DNA of 64,000 nucleotides from Kribbella aluminosa (GTDB lineage Bacteria; Actinomycetota; Actinomycetes; Propionibacteriales; Kribbellaceae): NCBI RefSeq assembly GCF_017876295.1, contig NZ_JAGINT010000001.1:2356001-2420000 (forward strand). The letters run 5' to 3'. A program made the translations under genes and the position numbers. Below the pieces are notes generated by a model, which saw only the letters and a program-made list of their open reading frames with translations, had not been told where the DNA came from and searched no databases. Numbering within the stretch: the stretch's first letter is position 1; each line of letters starts with the position of its first letter. This document shows positions 55,160-64,000 of the stretch, piece by piece.

Positions 55160-56240
55160 CCAGTTCGGCTGCCTCGTCGATGGTGGAGACGAGGTGGACC
55201 GACATGGGGCGGTCGGCTGCCAAGGACTGGAGGAGGGGCCAGACGGGGAGCTTGGTGGTCCAGTGGTCGACGTCCACCAGGATCAGCGGGATCTGGGTGG
55301 CCGCGTCGCCGTAGTAGTTGGGGGTGGCGGCCTGGAAGACCTCCTGGACGGTGCCGGCCGCTCCGGGGAGGTAGATGATGCCGCCGCGGGCGTGGCTGAG
55401 CAGGATGTCCTCGCGCTGCGCGTTGGAGAAGTACTTCGCGATCGCGGACGCGAAGACGTTCGGGGGCTCGTGACCGTAGAACCAGGTCGGGATCGACACA
55501 CCACCGTCGCCCGGGAAGTCCCGTCGTACGTCCAGGCCGGCCGTAGCCCACGCGGCGATCGACGGGCGGAAGGACGGTACGGCGGCCAGCCTGGTCAGGA
55601 CCTCCTCCACGGCCCCGTCGGCGTACGCCGAAAGTGAGGCCCCGAGGTTGGCGGCCTCCATCGCGCCCGGACCGCCACCCGTGACGACCATCCGACCGTG
55701 GCGGGCCAGCGTACGGCCGAGCAGGACGGCGGAGCGGTAGTCCGCGGAACCACGCAGTACGCCGTGCCCGCCCATCACGCCGACCCAAGGCATCGAGGAG
55801 GGCAGCTCGGTCAACGCATCGGCGATCGCGTGGTCGTGCAGCGCGGCGGCGAGCGTACGGCCGGTGTCGCCCTTCTCGTCGTGCTGCCGGGACCACGCGT
55901 AGATCTGGGCGTCCGGCGTGGCGTCGTACCCGTGCTCCAGACCCGCGTACAGCTCATCGGCGTCGTACAGTCGCCCGCGGTACGCGTCGAACGGCAGCTC
56001 CGGGATCGCCGGGAACACCAGCCCGCCGCCGTCCCGGATCCAGGCGTCGGCCTTCTCCTCCAGCGCACAGCCGAGAAACACCGACCCGGTCGGCTTCAGC
56101 CCGAGGAGTTCCGCCGTACGACGGGTCAGATCGACGGACTGCACCCGCCAGCCGGCCATCGACGTGGCCCCCGCGGCCAGCAGCCGGTCGAAGTGCTCCA
56201 GGGACTCGATGTCCACATGCGGAATGCTCGGCAACGTCAC
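55152..56240 (-). CDS. LOG family protein (lysine decarboxylase-like fold)
   Basis: The protein (about 362 residues from GTG 56240) has a C-terminal LOG core with MVVTGGGPGAMEAANLGA and LPGAAGTVQEVFQAAT, a variant of the PGGxGTxxE motif. Short LOG proteins release cytokinin-like bases from their ribotides, but this long form has an extra N-terminal domain of about 150 residues and an Ala for Gly in the motif, so function is uncertain. An in-frame ATG at 56291 would overlap the next, divergent gene, hence the shorter start. Confidence 0.75.
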   Translation of the reverse strand: MTLPSIPHVDIESLEHFDRLLAAGATSMAGWRVQSVDLTRRTAELLGLKPTGSVFLGCALEEKADAWIRDGGGLVFPAIPELPFDAYRGRLYDADELYAGLEHGYDATPDAQIYAWSRQHDEKGDTGRTLAAALHDHAIADALTELPSSMPWVGVMGGHGVLRGSADYRSAVLLGRTLARHGRMVVTGGGPGAMEAANLGASLSAYADGAVEEVLTRLAAVPSFRPSIAAWATAGLDVRRDFPGDGGVSIPTWFYGHEPPNVFASAIAKYFSNAQREDILLSHARGGIIYLPGAAGTVQEVFQAATPNYYGDAATQIPLILVDVDHWTTKLPVWPLLQSLAADRPMSVHLVSTIDEAAELVS

Positions 56241-56289
56241 GGAGAGCACAGTAATGGACGGCCGGTGCCGGCTGAGGTAATGCTTAGGC

Positions 56290-57579
56290 ATGACACATGC
56301 GGAGCTCTGGGAGCGTCACAAGGCCGTCATGCCTGCTTGGCTCGCGTTGTACTACGAGGAGCCGATCGAGATCGTGCAGGGGTCCGGCCGCCGGGTGACC
56401 GACGGCGAGGGCAACACCTATCTCGACTTCTTCGCCGGCATCCTGACCAACGCGATCGGGTACGACATCGCGGAGATCTCCGACGCCGTCCGCGAGCAGC
56501 TCGGGTCCGGGATCGCGCACACCTCGACGGTGTACCTGATCCGCAAACAGATCGAGCTGGCCGAGCAGATCGCCGAGCTGTCCGGGATCCCGGACGCGAA
56601 GGTCTTCTTCGCGAACTCCGGCACCGAGGCGAACGAGACGGCCCTGCTGCTCGCCACCCAGGCGCGCCGCTCCAACCAGGTGCTCGCGATGCGCAACTCG
56701 TACCACGGCCGCGCGTTCGGCACCGTGGCGATCACCGGGAACCGCGGCTGGTCCGCGAGCAGCCTGTCGCCGGTGAACGTGCAGTACGTGCAGGGCGCGT
56801 ACCGGTACCGCAGCCCGTTCCGCGAGCTGCCGGACGCGGAGTACATCAAGGTCTGCGTCGACGACCTGCGCGAAGTCATCGAGACAACGACCTCGGGCGA
56901 TGTCGCGTGCCTGATCGCGGAGCCGATCCAGGGCGTCGGCGGGTTCTCCTCGCCACCGGACGGGCTGTACGCCGCGTTCAAGGAGGTCCTGGACGAGTAC
57001 GGGATCCTGTTCATCTCCGACGAGGTGCAGACCGGGTGGGGCCGGACTGGAGAGCACTTCTGGGGCATCCAGGCGCACAACGTCGTACCGGACGCGATGA
57101 CGTTCGCGAAGGGGCTCGGCAACGGGTTCGCGATCGGTGGGGTGGTCGCGCGCGGCGACCTGATGGACAGCATCAAGGCGAACTCGCTGTCGACGTTCGG
57201 CGGCAACCCGATCTCGACGACCGCGGCGAAGGCGACCATCGACTACCTGCTCGACAAGGACCTGCAGGCGAACGCGGCCAAGCGCGGCGCTCAACTGGCC
57301 GACGGGCTGCGCGGCATCTCCGACGAGTTCCCGGAGCTCGGCGACGTCCGCGGCAAGGGCCTGATGCTCGCCACCGAGATCGTCAAACCCGACGACGACA
57401 CCCCCGACCCGGCCACCACCGCCAAACTCCAGCAGGAAACCAAGAACCGCGGTCTGCTGATCGGCAAGGGCGGCCTCTACGGCAACGTACTGCGGATGGC
57501 GCCTCCGATGACGCTGACCGAAGAGGAAGCCGCGGAAGCCCTCGAGATCATCCGCGACTCCTTCAACACCCTGCGCTGA
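56290..57579 (+). CDS. class III pyridoxal-phosphate aminotransferase
   Basis: The 429-residue enzyme is an acetylornithine/4-aminobutyrate-type transaminase. The PLP lysine is K274 in MTFAKGLGNGFAIGG, preceded by ISDEVQTGWGRTG. FANSGTEANETALLLA and FSSPPDGLY are further family marks. It resembles the AGXT2/alanine-glyoxylate type. It diverges from the LOG gene and ends at a bidirectional terminator against gluD. The exact amino donor is not deducible. Confidence 0.9.
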   Translation: MTHAELWERHKAVMPAWLALYYEEPIEIVQGSGRRVTDGEGNTYLDFFAGILTNAIGYDIAEISDAVREQLGSGIAHTSTVYLIRKQIELAEQIAELSGIPDAKVFFANSGTEANETALLLATQARRSNQVLAMRNSYHGRAFGTVAITGNRGWSASSLSPVNVQYVQGAYRYRSPFRELPDAEYIKVCVDDLREVIETTTSGDVACLIAEPIQGVGGFSSPPDGLYAAFKEVLDEYGILFISDEVQTGWGRTGEHFWGIQAHNVVPDAMTFAKGLGNGFAIGGVVARGDLMDSIKANSLSTFGGNPISTTAAKATIDYLLDKDLQANAAKRGAQLADGLRGISDEFPELGDVRGKGLMLATEIVKPDDDTPDPATTAKLQQETKNRGLLIGKGGLYGNVLRMAPPMTLTEEEAAEALEIIRDSFNTLR

Positions 57580-57583
57580 ATCG

Positions 57584-57619
57584 ACGAGGGCCTCTCCCTG
57601 AACGGGTGAGGCCCTTCGT
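57584..57619. terminator. bidirectional terminator between the aminotransferase and gluD
   Basis: ACGAGGGCCTC pairs with GAGGCCCTTCGT across a 13-base loop with a one-base bulge. It fills the 41-base gap between the two convergent genes and ends two bases before the gluD stop. Confidence 0.75.
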
Positions 57620-57620
57620 G

Positions 57621-58499
57621 TTACGACAAGCCGATTTCGCGGGTCGCGTCCCCGGCATCGGTGATCGGCAGGGGCGGCGGTGCACCGGTGATCTTGCGGC
57701 GGCGTCTCGAACGGCCCTCGAGGTAGCGGGCCAGCAGCGAGAGCAGCGAGCACAGGCCGATGTAGATCACCGCGACGACCATGTACGTCGGGATGTAGGG
57801 GAAACCGTACTGGAGCCGGCCGCCCATCTGCTTGGCGACGTACAGCAGCTCGCCGTAGGTGATGATGAAGCCGAGCGCCGTGTCCTTCAGCAGCACGACG
57901 AGCTGACTGACGATCGCCGGCAGCATCGCGCTGATTGCCTGCGGCAACAACACCAGCCGCACCACCTGGTTCTTCCGCAGACCCAGCGCGTACGATGCCT
58001 CCCGCTGACCCTTCGGTACGGCGGCGATGCCCGCGCGGAAGATCTCCGCCAGCACGGAACCGTTGTACAGGGTCAGGCCGAACACGACGTCCCAGAACGG
58101 CCCGATGCCGAGCTGCCACTGCAGGTTGCCGTAGTAGAAGAAGAACATCAGGATCAGCAGCGGGATCGCGCGGAACAGCTCGATCACGAGCGTGGCCGGC
58201 ACCCGGACCCACTTGTGGTCGCTGATCCGGGCGGCCGCGAGGACCGCGCCGAGGATCAGCGCGAAGACGGTCGCCAGTCCGGCGGCCTTGAGCGTGTTCA
58301 GCAGGCCGTCGAGCAACTGCTGCTGGATCGACGTGTACTGGAACTGGATCCAGCGCCGGCTCTCGAACTGCCCGGAGGCGTTCAGCCGGTAGACGACCCA
58401 GCCGACGGCGGCCAGCACCAGGAGGATGACGACGACGTTGGCGATCCGGTTCCGCGCCTTCGCCCGCGGACCGGGTACGTCGTACAGGACCGCACTCAT
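57621..58499 (-). CDS. gluD: glutamate-type ABC transporter permease GluD
   Basis: The 292-residue His/Glu/Gln/Arg-type permease has about five membrane segments and the EAA-like loop ASYALGLRKNQVVRLVLLPQ. ATG 58499 overlaps the gluC stop by one base (TGATG). Residues 75-95 (NTLKAAGLATVFALILG) are the HEQRo N-terminal signature. It works with gluC, gluB and gluA as an amino acid importer. Confidence 0.9.
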   Translation of the reverse strand: MSAVLYDVPGPRAKARNRIANVVVILLVLAAVGWVVYRLNASGQFESRRWIQFQYTSIQQQLLDGLLNTLKAAGLATVFALILGAVLAAARISDHKWVRVPATLVIELFRAIPLLILMFFFYYGNLQWQLGIGPFWDVVFGLTLYNGSVLAEIFRAGIAAVPKGQREASYALGLRKNQVVRLVLLPQAISAMLPAIVSQLVVLLKDTALGFIITYGELLYVAKQMGGRLQYGFPYIPTYMVVAVIYIGLCSLLSLLARYLEGRSRRRRKITGAPPPLPITDAGDATREIGLS

Positions 58500-59146
58500 C
58501 AGGCCACCGCCGTCCGTCGTTCGGCCCACCGTTGCAGGAGGACCAGGGGAATGATGGCGATCAGGAAGCCGATGGTGATCCAGACCAGGGTCAGCACCTG
58601 GTTCTCACCGCGCTCGGCCATCACCGCCGGGATCGCCCCGGCCTCGGCGACCGAGAAGCCCGCCGCGATCGTGGTGTTCTTGAGCAGGGCGATCAGCACG
58701 CTGGTCAGCGGCGGCACGATCGCCCGGAACGCCTGCGGCAGCACGACGATCCGCAGTACCTGCAGGAACGTCATGCCGACCGCGCGGGCGGCCTCGCTCT
58801 GGCCGGGTGCGACCGTGTTGATCCCGGAGCGGACGACCTCGCAGATGAACGCCGAGGTGTAGATGGTCAGCGCGGTGACCGCGGACCAGAAGTACGACGG
58901 AAGCTCGATCTGCATCTTCGGGGCGCCGAAGACCAGGAACGCGAACACCAGGGTCAGCGGGGTGTTGCGCAGGATGTTGACGTAGCCGGTGCCGAATCCG
59001 CGCAGGGCAGGCACCGGAGAGACCCGGAACCCGGCCAGCGCGGTGCCGAGCACCAGGCTGAACACCCCGGCGACCAGGAACAGCCTGATCGTCGTCCAGA
59101 AACCGTCGACGAACAGTTTCCAGTTGTCGGTGAGGACCGAGAGCAT
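58499..59146 (-). CDS. gluC: glutamate-type ABC transporter permease GluC
   Basis: The 215-residue permease has NWKLFVDGFWTTIRLFLVAG at the start and the loop EAARAVGMTFLQVLRIVVLPQ. ATG 59146 has AGGAAGG upstream and is preferred over a start 13 codons earlier. It pairs with gluD, whose start overlaps its stop. Confidence 0.9.
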   Translation of the reverse strand: MLSVLTDNWKLFVDGFWTTIRLFLVAGVFSLVLGTALAGFRVSPVPALRGFGTGYVNILRNTPLTLVFAFLVFGAPKMQIELPSYFWSAVTALTIYTSAFICEVVRSGINTVAPGQSEAARAVGMTFLQVLRIVVLPQAFRAIVPPLTSVLIALLKNTTIAAGFSVAEAGAIPAVMAERGENQVLTLVWITIGFLIAIIPLVLLQRWAERRTAVA

Positions 59147-59231
59147 CGCGACCTTCCTCTTGCTTACAGGTCCGTACAGGTACACAGTCGGCCGCGGCGC
59201 CCGTGTCAGGACGCCGCGGCCGGTCGGTGGA

Positions 59232-60155
59232 TCAGTACTTCTCGAGCGGCGGCGGGGTCGAGTCCGAGCCCGACTTGCCGAGCGTCTCGTCGTAGATCGC
59301 CTTCCAGGTGCCGTCGGCCTCGCCGGCAGCCAGGACGGAGTTCACCTTGTCGCGCAGCGCCTTGTCGGCCAGCGGCAGGCCGATGCCGTACTTCTCGACG
59401 CTGAACGGCTTGCCGACCACACGGAGCTGGTCGGGCGCGGTGGCGGCGTACCCCTTGAGGATCGCGTCGTCGGTGGTGACCGTGTCGACCTTCTTGTCCA
59501 GCAGCTGGGAGACGCACTCCGAGTAGGTCTTGAACTCGGAGATGTTGCTCGGCTCGGTCAGCTGCTCGTCCTTGACCCGCTGGATCGGGGTCGAACCGGT
59601 CGCCGAGCAGACCTTCTTGCCCTTCAGTGCGGTCTTGCCGGCGTCCATCGAGGTGTCGTCCTTGCGGACCAGCAGGTCCTGGCCGGCGATGAAGTACGGG
59701 CCGGCGAACGAGACCTGCTTCTTGCGCTTGTCGGTGATCGAGTAGGTGCCGACGTAGTAGTCGATCTCACCGCCGGCGATCGCGGTCTCGCGGTTCGCGG
59801 ACGGGATCTCCTTGTACTCGACCTTGTCGGGGTCGAGGCCGAGGCCGGCCGAGACCATCCGGGCGACCTCGATGTCGAAGCCGCAGCGCTTGCCGCTGGC
59901 GTCCTTGTAGCCGAGGTTCGGCTGGTCGGCCTTGACGCCGACGGTCAGCTTGCCGGCGGACTTGATCTTGGTGAAGGTCGGGCTGCCGGCTACGTCCACG
60001 CCGCTCGCGGTGGTGAACTTGTGCAGTTGGCCGCACGAGTCGGAGGCGTTGCCGCCGCCACTGCCCCCGGCGCTCGGCTCGCTCTTGCCACAGGCGGCGG
60101 CGGTCAGCGCGAGCGCTGCGACGCCTACCGTGGAGACGAGGGTGCGCATTCTCAT
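59232..60155 (-). CDS. gluB: glutamate-type ABC transporter substrate-binding lipoprotein GluB
   Basis: The 307-residue protein has a lipoprotein signal (LALTAAAC, lipidated C22), then a family 3 solute-binding fold (KLTVGVKADQPNLGYKDASG, GFDIEVARMV). It is anchored outside the membrane and delivers glutamate or a related amino acid. The gap of 59 bases to gluA on the same strand is short, so both are in one operon. Confidence 0.9.
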   Translation of the reverse strand: MRMRTLVSTVGVAALALTAAACGKSEPSAGGSGGGNASDSCGQLHKFTTASGVDVAGSPTFTKIKSAGKLTVGVKADQPNLGYKDASGKRCGFDIEVARMVSAGLGLDPDKVEYKEIPSANRETAIAGGEIDYYVGTYSITDKRKKQVSFAGPYFIAGQDLLVRKDDTSMDAGKTALKGKKVCSATGSTPIQRVKDEQLTEPSNISEFKTYSECVSQLLDKKVDTVTTDDAILKGYAATAPDQLRVVGKPFSVEKYGIGLPLADKALRDKVNSVLAAGEADGTWKAIYDETLGKSGSDSTPPPLEKY

Positions 60156-60214
60156 GATCAGGATTCCCCTTCGGTTCGTTGCTGGGTACGGCTGCGGGCA
60201 GTGCGACTGCCGGC

Positions 60215-60991
60215 TCAGTGCTTGAGGATCTTGCCCAGGAAGTCCTGGGCGCGCTTCGAGGTCGGGCTCGTGAAGAAGGTCTCCGGATCGGATTCCTCGA
60301 CGATCTCGCCGTCGGCCATGAACACCACCCGGTTCGCCGCGGTCCGGGCGAAGCCCATCTCGTGCGTCACCACGACCATCGTCATGCCCTGCCTGGCGAG
60401 GTCGACCATCACCTCGAGTACCTCCTGGATCATCTCCGGGTCGAGCGCCGAGGTGGGCTCGTCGAAGAGGATCACCTTCGGGTCCATGGCCAGGGCGCGG
60501 GCGATCGCCACGCGCTGTTGCTGACCCCCGGACAGCTGGGCCGGGTACTTGTCGGCCTGGCTTGCCACGCCGACCCGTTCCAGCAGCTCCATTGCCCGCT
60601 TCTCGGCCTGCTTCTGGTCCGCCTTGCGGACCTTGGTCGGGCCGAGGGTCACGTTCTGCAGAATCGTCTTGTGGGCGAACAGGTTGAACGACTGGAACAC
60701 CATGCCGACGTCGGCCCGCAGCTTGGCCAGCGCGCGACCCTCACTGGGGAGGGCCTGGCCGTCCAGGGTGATGCTGCCGGAGTCGATCGGCTCGAGCCGG
60801 TTGATCGTGCGGCACAGCGTCGACTTGCCGGACCCGGACGGGCCGATCACGACGACTACTTCGCCCTCGTCGATGGACAGGTTGATGTCCTTCAGGACGT
60901 GCAGATCGCCGTAATGTTTGTTGACGCCGGTCAGCGCAACCAGGCCGGCCGCTTTCCGTGTGTCCTGCGCCAGGGTGCCCGAATCGCTCAT
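60215..60991 (-). CDS. gluA: glutamate-type ABC transporter ATP-binding protein GluA
   Basis: The 258-residue ATPase has Walker [11 protein letters not shown]-loop FQSFNLFAH, signature [15 protein letters not shown], Walker [14 protein letters not shown] and the switch His in THEMGFA. It is the first gene of gluABCD. GlnR or other nitrogen control may apply but no clear site was found in its upstream 120 bases. Confidence 0.92.
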   Translation of the reverse strand: MSDSGTLAQDTRKAAGLVALTGVNKHYGDLHVLKDINLSIDEGEVVVVIGPSGSGKSTLCRTINRLEPIDSGSITLDGQALPSEGRALAKLRADVGMVFQSFNLFAHKTILQNVTLGPTKVRKADQKQAEKRAMELLERVGVASQADKYPAQLSGGQQQRVAIARALAMDPKVILFDEPTSALDPEMIQEVLEVMVDLARQGMTMVVVTHEMGFARTAANRVVFMADGEIVEESDPETFFTSPTSKRAQDFLGKILKH

Positions 60992-61071
60992 GGCCAGAAC
61001 TTAGCGGAGGCCGGGGTGCGGTCGCAGGCCCGGGTGGTTCCACGGTGGTAACGATCTGCAATAAACCGGAG

Positions 61072-61099
61072 CGGACTGTGACCTGTTGATCACCGTCCG
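61072..61099 (-). terminator. hairpin between the amidohydrolase and gluA
   Basis: CGGAC-T-GTGA and TCAC-C-GTCCG pair around an eight-base loop with one internal mismatch, 14 bases after the amidohydrolase stop on its strand. It probably ends that transcript before gluA. Confidence 0.6.
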
Positions 61100-61113
61100 C
61101 CCGGGTTTGTGCT

Positions 61114-62646
61114 TCAGTGTCCGGTTGTGCCGGTCCCGCAGCAGCCTCCTGCAGCGATGGTCGCGGCCGTCGGCGGCTCCTTGACCGCGGCCTCGACGCC
61201 GGCGAGCATCTGCCGCCGGGCGGCGGGGGAGATGACCCGGCCGCGGGTCACCACGGTGTCGATCCGGCGGCTGTTGCGGATATCGGCCAGCGGGTCCGCA
61301 TCCAGTACGACGAGGTCCGCGATCTTCCCGGCTTGTACGGCGCCCAGGTCCGCGGTCCGCCCGAGGAACTTGGCCGGCTCGACCGTCGCGGCGTACAGCG
61401 CCTGCCGTGGGGTCGCGCCCGCGCCGACCAGGTGCTCCAGCTCGTCGTGCAGCGCGAACCCGGGCACGGAGTACGGCGTACCCGTATCGGTGCCGGCCAT
61501 GACCGGTACGTCGTGCGCGAACAGCTCCCGGACGAACCGCTGCCGCCACGCCCACATCTGGCGCTGGTGGGAGATCTCCTCCGCGGTGCGGTTCGCGGCG
61601 TACATGGTCTGGATCACGTAGTCGTAGGTCCCGATCGAGTCCGCGCTCAGGTACTTCGCCAGCGCCGGGTCGAGCCGGGTGTAGTCGATCTGGTCGAGGA
61701 CCCTGTGCATGGTCAGCGTCGGCGTCACCCGGGTCCGGTTACGGCGCAGCGTGCCGAACACGTCGGCGGCGCGGGCCGGGCTGTACGTGTTCGCGGCGAT
61801 CCACTCGATCGGGTGCAGTTGCCGGAACCAGCTGTTGTAGTCGCCGTTCGCGACCTTGATCCCGAGCACCATCCGCCGTACGTCGGCCTCTCGGGTGGAC
61901 ACCGCCAGGCCGAGCGAGTGGATGTGCTCGATGCTGCGCTGGCCGCGGTTGCTGACCTCCGTCGAGGTGACCTCGTCGGGCCCGTGGCCGTGCACGGTCA
62001 GGCCGACCTTGCGGGCCTCGTCGATGATCGCCAGCCAGGACTCCCGGCTGAGCCGCGAGTACACCTTGACGAAGTCGGCGCCCTCGGCCTTGACCCGGCG
62101 TACGGCGGCCCTCGCATCGGTGGCGCCGTCGACCACGATCACCTTGATCAGGTTCGGGTCCCACAGCGTCGGGTCGCCGTCGATGATGTTGCTGGCGACC
62201 ACCATCCGCGGACCGAGCAGCGTGCCCGCCTCGATCCGGTCCCGCCAGTCGTACAGCGCCGGGTTCGTACCGGACATCTCCCGGACCGTGGTCAGCCCGT
62301 TCGCGAGGTACAAGGGCGGCGAGACCCGCTCGTCGCCGAGGCTGTGGACGTGCATGTCGGCGAGGCCCGGGATGACGTACTTGCCGGCCAGGTCGACCTC
62401 CACCGCACCCTGCGGCACCGGAAACCGCCCGACCCCGACGATCCGCTCGCCGCTGATCAGCACTGTTTGATTGGGGTCCCGACGCCCGGTGCTGACGTCG
62501 ATGACCGTGACGCCGGTCAGCGCGGTGAGCGCGGTGAGCTTCGCGGGCTTCGCCTGGGACGTGGAGGTCGTGGTGAACGTGCCACCCGCGACGATCGCGG
62601 CGCCGGCGGCAGTACGGGCGAGAAACTGACGACGAGAACTGTTCAT
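61114..62646 (-). CDS. Tat-exported amidohydrolase
   Basis: The 510-residue protein starts with a twin-arginine signal ([20 protein letters not shown]), so it is folded in the cytoplasm and exported. The amidohydrolase metal sites are [14 protein letters not shown] (H99, H101), VHGHGPDE near 214, IEHIHSLG and [10 protein letters not shown] late [19 protein letters not shown] strand is typical of imidazolonepropionase-like hydrolases. The C-terminal tail carries two cysteines (GGCCGTG). ATG 62646 is the clear start; an upstream extension would overlap miaB. Confidence 0.88.
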   Translation of the reverse strand: MNSSRRQFLARTAAGAAIVAGGTFTTTSTSQAKPAKLTALTALTGVTVIDVSTGRRDPNQTVLISGERIVGVGRFPVPQGAVEVDLAGKYVIPGLADMHVHSLGDERVSPPLYLANGLTTVREMSGTNPALYDWRDRIEAGTLLGPRMVVASNIIDGDPTLWDPNLIKVIVVDGATDARAAVRRVKAEGADFVKVYSRLSRESWLAIIDEARKVGLTVHGHGPDEVTSTEVSNRGQRSIEHIHSLGLAVSTREADVRRMVLGIKVANGDYNSWFRQLHPIEWIAANTYSPARAADVFGTLRRNRTRVTPTLTMHRVLDQIDYTRLDPALAKYLSADSIGTYDYVIQTMYAANRTAEEISHQRQMWAWRQRFVRELFAHDVPVMAGTDTGTPYSVPGFALHDELEHLVGAGATPRQALYAATVEPAKFLGRTADLGAVQAGKIADLVVLDADPLADIRNSRRIDTVVTRGRVISPAARRQMLAGVEAAVKEPPTAATIAAGGCCGTGTTGH

Positions 62647-62746
62647 GCCCCTCACTATTGTCCGTGCGGGCTTGGTGGTCAGGGGGGTCAGGCCGTTGGC
62701 CCAGGTAGGGAAATGTCTACCGCGGCACGTACTCTTGGTGGCTGTC

Positions 62747-64000
62747 ATGCGTACTTATGAGGTCCGCACCTACGGGTGCCAGATGAATGTCCACGACTCC
62801 GAGCGGCTGCGCGGGCTGCTGGAGGATGCGGGCTACGTCCGCGCGCCGGAGGGCGACGACGCCGATGTGGTCGTCTTCAACACCTGCGCGGTCCGCGAGA
62901 ACGCCGACAACAAGCTGTACGGCAACCTCGGGCACCTGGCGCCGGTGAAGGCCAAGAAGCCCGGCATGCAGATCGCCGTCGGCGGGTGCCTGGCGCAGAA
63001 GGACAAGGCGTCGATCGTTCGCAAGGCCCCGTGGGTGGACGTGGTCTTCGGGACGCACAACATCGGGTCGCTGCCGGCGCTGCTGGAGCGGTCCCGGGTC
63101 GAGCAGGAGTCGCAGGTCGAGATCCTCGAGGCGCTCGAGGTGTTCCCGTCGACGCTGCCGACCCGCCGCGAGTCGCCGTACAGCGCCTGGGTCTCGGTGA
63201 GCGTCGGCTGCAACAACACCTGCACGTTCTGCATCGTGCCGTCGCTGCGCGGCCGCGAGAAGGACCGCCGGCCGGGCGAGATCCTCGCCGAGGTCGAGGC
63301 GCTGGTCGCCGAGGGCGTGCTCGAGGTGACCCTGCTCGGGCAGAACGTCAACTCGTACGGCGTGGAGTTCGGCGACCGGTTCGCGTTCTCGAAGCTGCTC
63401 CGTTCGTGCGGCTCGATCGACGGCCTGGAGCGGGTCCGCTTCACCTCGCCGCATCCGCGGGACTTCACCGCGGACGTGATCGAGGCGATGGCCGAGACGC
63501 CGAACGTGATGCCTTCGCTGCACATGCCGCTGCAGTCCGGCTCGGACGCCGTACTGAAGGCGATGCGCCGTTCGTATCGGCGGGACCGTTATCTGAAGAT
63601 CATCGAAGACGTGCGGGCGGCCATGCCCGACGCCGCGATCACCACCGACATCATCGTCGGGTTCCCGGGGGAGACCGAGGAGGACTTCCAGGGCACCCTC
63701 GACGTGGTCCGGCAGGCGCGGTTCGCGGGCGCGTTCACCTTCCAGTACTCGAAGCGTCCCGGGACGCCGGCCGAGTCGATGGAGAACCAGATCCCGCGGG
63801 ACGTCGTCCAGGAGCGGTACGAGCGGCTCGTCGCACTGCAGGACGACATGGCCTGGGGCGAGAACAAGGTGCTCGTCGGGCGTTCGGTCGAGGTCCTCGT
63901 CGCCGAGGGGGAGGGGCGGAAGGACGCCTCCACCCACCGGCTCAGCGGCCGCGGCGCGGACAACCGGCTCGTCCACTTCGCCGTACCGGAAGGTGTCGAG
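62747..64000 (+). CDS. miaB: tRNA-2-methylthio-N6-dimethylallyladenosine synthase MiaB (3' end beyond the window)
   Basis: The frame is open from ATG 62747 to the window edge, giving 418 residues without a stop. The UPF0004 domain binds one Fe-S cluster through C11, C47 and C81 (YGCQMN, NTCAVRE, GGCLAQ). The radical-SAM cluster is in [10 protein letters not shown] (C155, C159, C162). A TRAM RNA-binding domain has begun near 383 ([18 protein letters not shown]). It methylthiolates i6A37 in tRNA. The divergent amidohydrolase starts 100 bases away. Confidence 0.95.
   Translation, partial: MRTYEVRTYGCQMNVHDSERLRGLLEDAGYVRAPEGDDADVVVFNTCAVRENADNKLYGNLGHLAPVKAKKPGMQIAVGGCLAQKDKASIVRKAPWVDVVFGTHNIGSLPALLERSRVEQESQVEILEALEVFPSTLPTRRESPYSAWVSVSVGCNNTCTFCIVPSLRGREKDRRPGEILAEVEALVAEGVLEVTLLGQNVNSYGVEFGDRFAFSKLLRSCGSIDGLERVRFTSPHPRDFTADVIEAMAETPNVMPSLHMPLQSGSDAVLKAMRRSYRRDRYLKIIEDVRAAMPDAAITTDIIVGFPGETEEDFQGTLDVVRQARFAGAFTFQYSKRPGTPAESMENQIPRDVVQERYERLVALQDDMAWGENKVLVGRSVEVLVAEGEGRKDASTHRLSGRGADNRLVHFAVPEGVE

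Noticed and set aside
55152..56291. Calling the long LOG protein a cytokinin riboside phosphoribohydrolase
   Set aside because: The PGGxGT motif is altered to PGAAGT and a large N-terminal domain is present, so the activity cannot be transferred by homology.
55698..58862. A very long open frame (over 1000 codons) on the plus strand across several genes
   Set aside because: It runs through the LOG gene antisense, the aminotransferase in another frame and the gluD region; it has no coherent domain, and the real genes there are strongly supported.

Overview
The window is about 70% GC and carries actinobacterial gene orders throughout: amtB-glnK-glnD, rpsP-khpA-rimM-trmD-rplS-lepB-rnhB-yraN-comM-dprA, xerC, then rpsB-tsf-pyrH-frr-cdsA, rlmN and miaB. 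Together with ECF sigma factors of the SigE50 type, F420/flavin LLM oxidoreductases, Pro/Thr-tailed cell-wall lytic enzymes and a gluABCD-type transporter, this points to a soil actinomycete of the Propionibacteriales, most like Kribbella. The genus is an inference from gene order and protein style, not from an alignment. No rRNA, tRNA, CRISPR array or insertion sequence was found.

Layout. 1-1700: tail of a flavoprotein reductase, a small sigma factor with a membrane partner, and a TetR regulator. 1800-6960: nitrogen control operon amtB-glnK-glnD behind a textbook GlnR operator, then a DUF2332 gene. 7087-12619 (minus strand): an unusual tandem array of small helical proteins (family A) paired with putative zincin metallopeptidases (family B). 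Two B copies keep the metal-binding motif but are broken by a stop or frameshifts, a third is a truncated remnant, and the only intact copy has lost the metal ligands. 12754-14319: ffh. 14572-19941: cell-wall and hydrolase genes (two paralogous lytic transglycosylases, an amidohydrolase, a peptidoglycan amidase). 20002-21067: wreck of a two-component system. 21154-23905: secreted S1 protease, then flotillin and NfeD. 23963-30238: sugar uptake and catabolism (two permeases, binding protein, PfkB kinase, divergent DeoR regulator, GH4 glycosidase), with no ATPase subunit. 30417-39709: translation, secretion and DNA-processing genes. 39737-44119: amino-acid permease, XerC, Rrf2 regulator, VOC protein, M23 peptidase. 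44404-49330: rpsB, tsf, pyrH, frr, cdsA and a GNAT. 49320-51673: two luciferase-like oxidoreductases around a MarR regulator with a clear palindromic operator. 51772-57579: secreted C39-like protein, rlmN, pdxY, GNAT, LOG protein, class III aminotransferase. 57621-60991: glutamate-type ABC importer. 61114-62646: Tat-exported amidohydrolase. 62747 to the right edge: miaB, cut by the window end.

How the parts work together. AmtB, GlnK and GlnD form an ammonium uptake and sensing unit under GlnR. The 30-48 kb stretch is a mostly co-directional housekeeping block making ribosomal proteins, ribosome and tRNA maturation factors, signal peptidases, DNA uptake/processing proteins and elongation/recycling factors; many of its genes overlap by 1-11 bases, which implies translational coupling. 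DnaA-box-like sequences sit in front of ffh, yraN-comM-dprA and rpsB.

The most novel content is the 7.1-12.6 kb A/B array. No known function was recognised for either family; the call rests on the HExxH...DEG motif, the pairing and the pattern of decay.
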